A stretch of 8,248 bases of DNA, taken from NCBI GenBank assembly GCA_029256565.1, contig JAQSXQ010000053.1, positions 1-8,248 of the forward strand, written 5' to 3'. The position numbers and the translations under genes are program-made. The stretch is from Mycobacterium sp. (GTDB lineage Bacteria > Actinomycetota > Actinomycetes > Mycobacteriales > Mycobacteriaceae). Below, in pieces: positions 4,612 to 8,248 of this stretch; the stretch's first letter is position 1, and every line of letters begins with the position of its first letter. Below the pieces are notes generated by a model. The model searched no databases, was not told where the DNA came from, and saw only the letters and a list, made by a program, of their open reading frames with translations.

Positions 4612-6081
4612 ATGACCGATTTTGTCGACGTTGTGATCGTGGGTGCCGGGATCTCCGGCATCAGTGCCGCCTGGCATCTTCAGCAGCAAGCACCAGCCAA
4701 GAGCTACGCCATCTTGGAGCGTCGCGAGAAGCTGGGCGGCACCTGGGACCTGTTCAAGTACCCGGGTATCCGCTCGGATTCAGATATGTACACCCTGGGC
4801 TTCCACTTCAAGCCGTGGGCGACCGACCAGATGATCGCCAACGGTCCGTCGATCTGGAACTACCTCAACGAGGCCGCGTCCGAGAACGGCATCGACACCC
4901 ACATCCGCTACGGCCAAAAAGTGGTGTCGGCCAACTGGTCCGACGACGACGGCGTCTGGGAGGTCACCGTCGACCGCGACGGCGAACAAGCAGTCATCCA
5001 CGCCGGCTTCCTGTGGGCGTGCAGCGGCTACTACGACTACGACGAGGGTTTCTCGCCGGAATTCGCCGGCGCCGGGGACTTCGCCGGGATGATCGTGCAC
5101 CCGCAGCACTGGCCCGAGGATCTGGACTACCAGGGCAAGAAGGTCGTCGTGATCGGCAGCGGCGCTACCGCCATCACCTTGGTCCCCGCTTTGGCCGACA
5201 ACGGTGCCGACCACGTCACCATGCTGCAACGCACACCGACCTACATCGGCTCGCTGTCCGACAAGGACCCGTTTGCGGCACGGGCGTTCGGGCTGCTGCC
5301 GCTGAAGGCCGCCTACACCGCCGTGCGGTGGAAGGCAATCCTGACCGCCACCGCGCAATATCAGATCGCGCGCGCCCTGCCCGGTGTCTTCCGTAGGACG
5401 TTGCGCTCGATGGCCGAGCGCCGCCTGCCCAAGGGCTTCGACTACGACAAGCACTTCGCGCCTGATTACAAGCCCTGGGATCAGCGGGTGTGCTTGGCGC
5501 CCAACGGCGACATCTTCACCGCGATCCGTACGGGCAGAGCCGATGTCGTCACCGACACGATCGACCGGTTCACCCCCGAGGGCATCCTGCTGAGGTCCGG
5601 CGAGACTCTCGAGGCCGACATCATCGTCACCGCCACGGGTCTGAACGTGCGATTCCTCGGCGGCGCCCAACTGCAACGAAACGGTGCGCCCGTCGATCTC
5701 GCGGACACCGTGGCCTTCAAGGGCATGATGCTCTCCGGTGTCCCGAACATGGCCTTCACCTTCGGCTACACCAACGCGTCCTGGACGCTCAAGGCCGACC
5801 TCACCTCCGAATACGTCAGCCGCCTGCTGACCTACATGGACGACCACGGCCTTGGCGCCGTCGAGCCGCGCCAGCCCGGCAGCGACGTCGAACGCCACCC
5901 CTTCTTGGACCTCACCTCGGGCTACATCACACGGGCGGTCGACCGGTTGCCGAAGTCCGGGTCCAAGGCCCCGTGGCAGCTCAAGCAGAACTACTTCGTC
6001 GACCTGCGGGTCATCCGCAACGGCAAGATCGACCACGACGCATTGCAGTTCACCCGGCAGCGCGTACCGGTCGAGGTGTAG
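4612..6081 (+). CDS. ethA: EthA-like FAD-dependent Baeyer-Villiger monooxygenase
   Basis: A 489-residue flavoprotein, the same length as M. tuberculosis EthA as I recall it. FAD-binding GAGISG is at 11-16. GGTWDLFKYPGIRSDSDMYTL (42-62) is the EthA-class FAD/substrate loop. The Baeyer-Villiger signature FxGxxxHxxxWP is at 157-168 (Phe157, Gly159, His163, Trp167, Pro168). NADPH-binding GSGATA is at 182-187. The C-terminal part has IIVTATGLN and KGMMLSGVPNMAF. The enzyme uses NADPH and O2 to turn ketones into esters and can S-oxidise thioamides and sulfides; EthA is the activator of the prodrug ethionamide. The natural substrate here is unknown. It is first in a plus-strand gene row followed by a hydrolase and an SDR, which makes biochemical sense for ketone cleavage. 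The divergent EthR-like gene and operator support the EthA assignment, though a paralogue is possible because the flanking genes are not those I know around ethA-ethR. Confidence 0.88.
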   Translation: MTDFVDVVIVGAGISGISAAWHLQQQAPAKSYAILERREKLGGTWDLFKYPGIRSDSDMYTLGFHFKPWATDQMIANGPSIWNYLNEAASENGIDTHIRYGQKVVSANWSDDDGVWEVTVDRDGEQAVIHAGFLWACSGYYDYDEGFSPEFAGAGDFAGMIVHPQHWPEDLDYQGKKVVVIGSGATAITLVPALADNGADHVTMLQRTPTYIGSLSDKDPFAARAFGLLPLKAAYTAVRWKAILTATAQYQIARALPGVFRRTLRSMAERRLPKGFDYDKHFAPDYKPWDQRVCLAPNGDIFTAIRTGRADVVTDTIDRFTPEGILLRSGETLEADIIVTATGLNVRFLGGAQLQRNGAPVDLADTVAFKGMMLSGVPNMAFTFGYTNASWTLKADLTSEYVSRLLTYMDDHGLGAVEPRQPGSDVERHPFLDLTSGYITRAVDRLPKSGSKAPWQLKQNYFVDLRVIRNGKIDHDALQFTRQRVPVEV

Positions 6082-6128
6082 TCCTCCCGCCGAGCAGACG
6101 CAGAACCCGTAACGAAACCCTCCGATAC

Positions 6129-6157
6129 GGTGCGGGTCCTGCGACAGGCTCGGCACC
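6129..6157 (+). promoter_or_regulatory. Nested dyad / stem-loop between ethA-like gene and hydrolase
   Basis: GGTGC (6129-6133) pairs with GCACC (6153-6157), and CCTG (6138-6141) pairs with CAGG (6145-6148). Both share the centre 6143. TACGGT (6126-6131) overlaps the left arm and fits a -10 pattern, without a clear -35. It could be an internal promoter with operator, or a partial terminator that lowers downstream expression. Confidence 0.35.
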
Positions 6158-6188
6158 ACGGCCACATTCGATCACCACAGGGAGAGTC

Positions 6189-7121
6189 ATGACTGAGCAC
6201 ACCTACGTCCGGACCGACGAAACGTTCTCCTCCGAGGGCACGCCGTGCGCGGCGTGGCTCTATCGGCCCGACGGCGTCGAGAATCCACCCATCGTCGTCT
6301 TGGCCCACGGGTTCGCCGCGTTTAGGGAGCTGCGCCTGGACGCCTACGGCGCACGGTTCGCTGAAGCGGGTTTCGCCGCGCTGGTATTCGACTACCGGCA
6401 CTGGGGTGCCAGCGACGGCCAACCCCGCCGCGTCCTGGACATCGTCAAGCAGCAGGCTGATTGGCGCGCCGCCGTCGCGTACGCCCGCAGCCTGGACGGC
6501 GTCGACACCACCCGGGTGGTGGGATGGGGTTCCTCCTTCGGCGGTGGCCACGTGCTCACCTTGGCCGCCCGCGACCACAGTTTTGCGGCCGCCATCGTCC
6601 AAGTGCCCCACGTCTCAGGACCCGCTTCGGCGTTCTCCCAATCCCCGAAGTTGGTCGCGCGTCTGGTCGCCGCCGGGCTGCGCGATCAGGTCGGCTCGTG
6701 GCTCGGGCGCGAACCGTACCGAGTCATGTCCATCGGCAGGCCTGGCCAATTCGCGATGATGACCTCACCCGGGGCCTATGAACTGGTCGAAAAAATGGCC
6801 GGCGGCGAGGCGGCCGAGCATCTGCGCGCCCAACTCGAGGCCGAGAACGACGTCGCCGCCCGCATCGCGTTGCGCGTGCCGATGTATTCACCCGGACGCC
6901 TGGCCGCCAAGATCACCGCGCCGACGTTGGTGCAACTGGCCACCAAGGACGACGTCACCCCGTATGCAAAGGCCCGCAAGATCGTCTCCCGCATCCCCCA
7001 CGGAGAGGTGAAGTCTTACGACATCTCTCACTTCGAGCCCTACTTGGACCCGCACTTCGAGCAGATCGTGACCGATCAGATCGACTTCCTGAACCGTCAC
7101 CTCGGAGCTGGCTCACGATGA
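6189..7121 (+). CDS. Alpha/beta hydrolase (dienelactone hydrolase / S15-like fold group)
   Basis: A 310-residue serine hydrolase. The oxyanion region is VVLAHGFAAFRELRLDAYG (36-54). FDYRHWGASDG (67-77) follows strand 4. The nucleophile elbow is GWGSSFGGG with Ser116. The acid is Asp254 or Asp255 in LATKDDVTPY, and the base is His281 in YDISHFEPY. It has no signal peptide or lipobox, so it is probably cytoplasmic. The wording differs from the LipR/HSL type (no HGGG), so it is not the LipR of the mymA operon even though the gene order is alike. A purine-rich GGGAGAG lies just upstream of the ATG at 6189. It follows the EthA-like gene by 107 bp on the same strand, so it may cut the ester or lactone that the monooxygenase makes. 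A longer in-frame extension exists upstream inside the monooxygenase gene but only as a shadow frame. Confidence 0.82.
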   Translation: MTEHTYVRTDETFSSEGTPCAAWLYRPDGVENPPIVVLAHGFAAFRELRLDAYGARFAEAGFAALVFDYRHWGASDGQPRRVLDIVKQQADWRAAVAYARSLDGVDTTRVVGWGSSFGGGHVLTLAARDHSFAAAIVQVPHVSGPASAFSQSPKLVARLVAAGLRDQVGSWLGREPYRVMSIGRPGQFAMMTSPGAYELVEKMAGGEAAEHLRAQLEAENDVAARIALRVPMYSPGRLAAKITAPTLVQLATKDDVTPYAKARKIVSRIPHGEVKSYDISHFEPYLDPHFEQIVTDQIDFLNRHLGAGSR

Positions 7122-7145
7122 GCGGACCATCCATCCCTCCCGCAC

Positions 7146-7164
7146 CAAGCGTTCGACGCGCTTG
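7146..7164 (+). terminator. Stem-loop after the hydrolase gene
   Basis: CAAGCG (7146-7151) pairs with CGCTTG (7159-7164) around a 7-base loop, 24 bases past the hydrolase stop. There is no T-run. It may be a weak terminator or a transcript-processing site between the hydrolase and SDR genes. Confidence 0.3.
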
Positions 7165-7181
7165 ACTACTCACCCAGCCAG

Positions 7182-7195
7182 CGCAGTCGACTGCG
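7182..7195. promoter_or_regulatory. 14-bp perfect palindrome upstream of the SDR gene
   Basis: CGCAGTCGACTGCG is a perfect dyad 40 bp before the SDR start codon. It has neither the CGGTAC arms of the P450 operator nor the GTGTCGA form of the EthR-type array, though its centre holds GTCGAC. It could be an operator for separate control of the SDR. Confidence 0.35.
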
Positions 7196-7223
7196 GCCTG
7201 ACACCGACACTCATCGACGCCCG

Positions 7224-7235
7224 AAGGGAATTCCC
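7224..7235 (+). promoter_or_regulatory. Ribosome binding site of the SDR gene, inside a palindrome
   Basis: AAGGGA (7224-7229) is a fair Shine-Dalgarno sequence 6 bases from the ATG at 7236. The 10-bp palindrome GGGAATTCCC (7226-7235) abuts the ATG and overlaps the site. Confidence 0.45.
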
Positions 7236-8027
7236 ATGACCGACCCTCGACGGGCCGCGTTGATCACCGGCGCCTCCGCCGGCATCGGCGCCGCCTTCGC
7301 CCGCCACCTCGCCGCCCACGGCTACGACGTGCTGCTCGTCGCGCGACGCGCCGAGCGGCTCGAAGAACTCGCCACCGACCTGCGCCGCGCGCACGGCGCG
7401 CGCTGCGAAGTCTTCGCCGCCGACCTCACCGACCCCACCACACCATCGGCCATCATCGATCACGCCGCGCGCGCCGACATGTCCGTCGACGTTCTCATCA
7501 ACAACGCGGGACTGTCGTCGAGCACGAAGTTCTCGCAGACCCCGTGGGAGTCGGTCGCCGCCGAGATCCAGTTGATGGTCACCGCGACCACCGAACTCGT
7601 CCACCGGGTGATCCCAGGCATGAAGCAACGGCGATGGGGACGCATCGTCAACCTGTCCTCGCTGGCCGCGATGGCACCGCCCGGAGAAGGTCTGCTCTAC
7701 ACCGGCGTCAAGGCCTACGTGCTCCAGATGTCGCAGTCCCTGGACATGGAACTCAAGCCGCATGGCATCCACGTGACAGCGCTGTGCCCTGGCTTCACCC
7801 ACAGCGAGTTCCACGACGTGATGGGCGCCCGCGAAGCGGCCGACCGGCTACCCGGGCTGCTCTGGCAAGACCCGGAAGACGTCGTGCGTGAAGGATATGA
7901 CGCAGTGATGGCCGGCAAGCCCGTCTGCATCCCGGGCACGGTGAACAAGCTCACCGCCGCCGCCATACGCCCACTGCCACAACGCCTCCAGTACATCCTG
8001 GGCCGCAACCTCAACCCCTTCAAATAA
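7236..8027 (+). CDS. Short-chain dehydrogenase/reductase (SDR)
   Basis: A 263-residue classical-length SDR. Cofactor motif TGASAGIG is at 11-18, and ARR (36-38) after strand 2 favours NADP(H). DLTD is at 63-66 and NNAG at 89-92. The catalytic Ser is Ser142 (IVNLSSLAA), with Tyr155 and Lys159 in YTGVK. The usual tetrad Asn, expected in IQLNVTA-like wording, is Met114 here (IQLMVTA); the other three residues sit at the same numbers as in human 17-beta-HSD1. The C-terminal part PGFTHSEFHD follows the PG motif. It should interconvert an alcohol and a ketone, or a related carbonyl, in the cytoplasm. Its position third after the monooxygenase and hydrolase recalls SadH in the mymA operon and suits supplying the ketone for Baeyer-Villiger oxidation. 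The gap of 114 bp to the hydrolase leaves room for its own promoter. Confidence 0.87.
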   Translation: MTDPRRAALITGASAGIGAAFARHLAAHGYDVLLVARRAERLEELATDLRRAHGARCEVFAADLTDPTTPSAIIDHAARADMSVDVLINNAGLSSSTKFSQTPWESVAAEIQLMVTATTELVHRVIPGMKQRRWGRIVNLSSLAAMAPPGEGLLYTGVKAYVLQMSQSLDMELKPHGIHVTALCPGFTHSEFHDVMGAREAADRLPGLLWQDPEDVVREGYDAVMAGKPVCIPGTVNKLTAAAIRPLPQRLQYILGRNLNPFK

Positions 8028-8200
8028 CACGGTGCCGCGAACTGCCAATCGCAGATCAGCGCGCGGACTGCAACAACCTTCTTGCTCCGCCAGAGCCTAA
8101 GAGTCGAGACACCGCTGCGACCCGATGCGATCCTCCCTGTGCCTGAGAATGAGACAGGATGTGATCGTCGCACCACTGCGTCTCCCGGGGGGACACGGAA
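8028..8200. other. Intergenic stretch after the SDR gene
   Basis: No gene is evident. CCTGT (8136-8140) pairs with ACAGG (8154-8158) around a 13-base loop, and CTGC (8042-8045) pairs with GCAG (8051-8054). Neither is followed by a T-run, so no terminator is called with confidence. Fragments resembling riboswitch words were examined and rejected. Confidence 0.4.
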
Positions 8201-8248
8201 GTGAGAATCGCCGGGGTGGATATCGCGTGGGACTGCCGCTGTCGTCGC
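8201..8248 (+). CDS. Possible start of a gene running off the right edge
   Basis: From GTG at 8201 the frame is open to the window end: VRIAGVDIAWDCRCRR. A G-rich run (8187-8192) and GGAA (8197-8200) lie upstream, so a ribosome binding site is plausible but poorly spaced. The opening RIAGVDIAW is the kind of beta-strand plus glycine-aspartate start seen in RNase H-fold/DUF429-type proteins, but 16 residues are too few to assign a family. Confidence 0.3.
   Translation, partial: MRIAGVDIAWDCRCRR

Noticed and set aside
4780..6165. 461-codon open frame on the minus strand across the monooxygenase gene
   Set aside because: It has no recognisable domain and is rich in repetitive Val/Gly/Asp wording typical of antisense frames in high-GC DNA. 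The plus-strand product is a clear full-length flavoprotein.
5490..6188. Extended N-terminus for the second hydrolase starting inside the monooxygenase gene
   Set aside because: The extra 233 residues are an out-of-frame reading of the monooxygenase gene. The ATG at 6189 has a purine-rich site and begins a normal-length hydrolase.
8130..8190. Riboswitch-like words: CTGAGA as in TPP (plus strand), TCTCAGGCA as in glycine aptamer (minus strand)
   Set aside because: The remaining conserved blocks are missing or in the wrong order. For glycine the distance between GGGAGA and TCTCAGGCA is too short to hold the P3 arm.
1..8248. Insertion sequence, CRISPR array, tRNA or toxin-antitoxin genes
   Set aside because: Both strands were read for transposase motifs, regular repeats with spacers, tRNA arms and small paired genes. 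None was found.

Overview
The window looks like a chromosomal segment of a high-GC actinobacterium, most likely a Mycobacterium/Mycolicibacterium. Three recognitions point there. The left edge is the C-terminal end of replicative helicase DnaB in its mycobacterial form. There is a divergent EthR/EthA-like regulator and monooxygenase pair. There is also a cytochrome P450 of the mycobacterial CYP138 type. All of these are family recognition from memory; no search was run.

Layout. Bases 1-160 are the dnaB 3' end. Bases 161-591 are a gene-free stretch, locally AT-rich, with several inverted repeats. Bases 592-1245 encode a SerB-like HAD phosphatase, convergent with what follows. Bases 1385-3639 (minus strand) are a translationally coupled pair, a CYP138-like P450 followed by a LipG/RdmC-like alpha/beta hydrolase. 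Their promoter carries two identical-arm 18-bp palindromes, CGGTAC-N6-GTACCG. Bases 3906-4535 (minus) encode an EthR-like TetR regulator. Bases 4536-4611 are a 76-bp divergent regulatory region with a 20-bp-periodic operator array and two apparently leaderless promoters. Bases 4612-8027 (plus) hold an EthA-like Baeyer-Villiger monooxygenase, a second alpha/beta hydrolase and a short-chain dehydrogenase. The last bases may begin another gene at 8201.

How the genes could work together (inference): P450 (C-H hydroxylation), SDR (alcohol to ketone), BVMO (ketone to ester) and esterase/hydrolase (ester to acid plus alcohol) form a textbook oxygenate-and-cleave sequence. This arrangement would suit breakdown or modification of a hydrophobic ketone, terpenoid, steroid or fatty compound. 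The plus-strand arm is probably controlled by the EthR-like protein binding the 4552-4609 array. The P450 arm has a different, distinctive tandem operator and so probably answers to another repressor. The most interesting signals are these two regulatory regions and the SDR, which carries Met where the catalytic-tetrad Asn normally sits.
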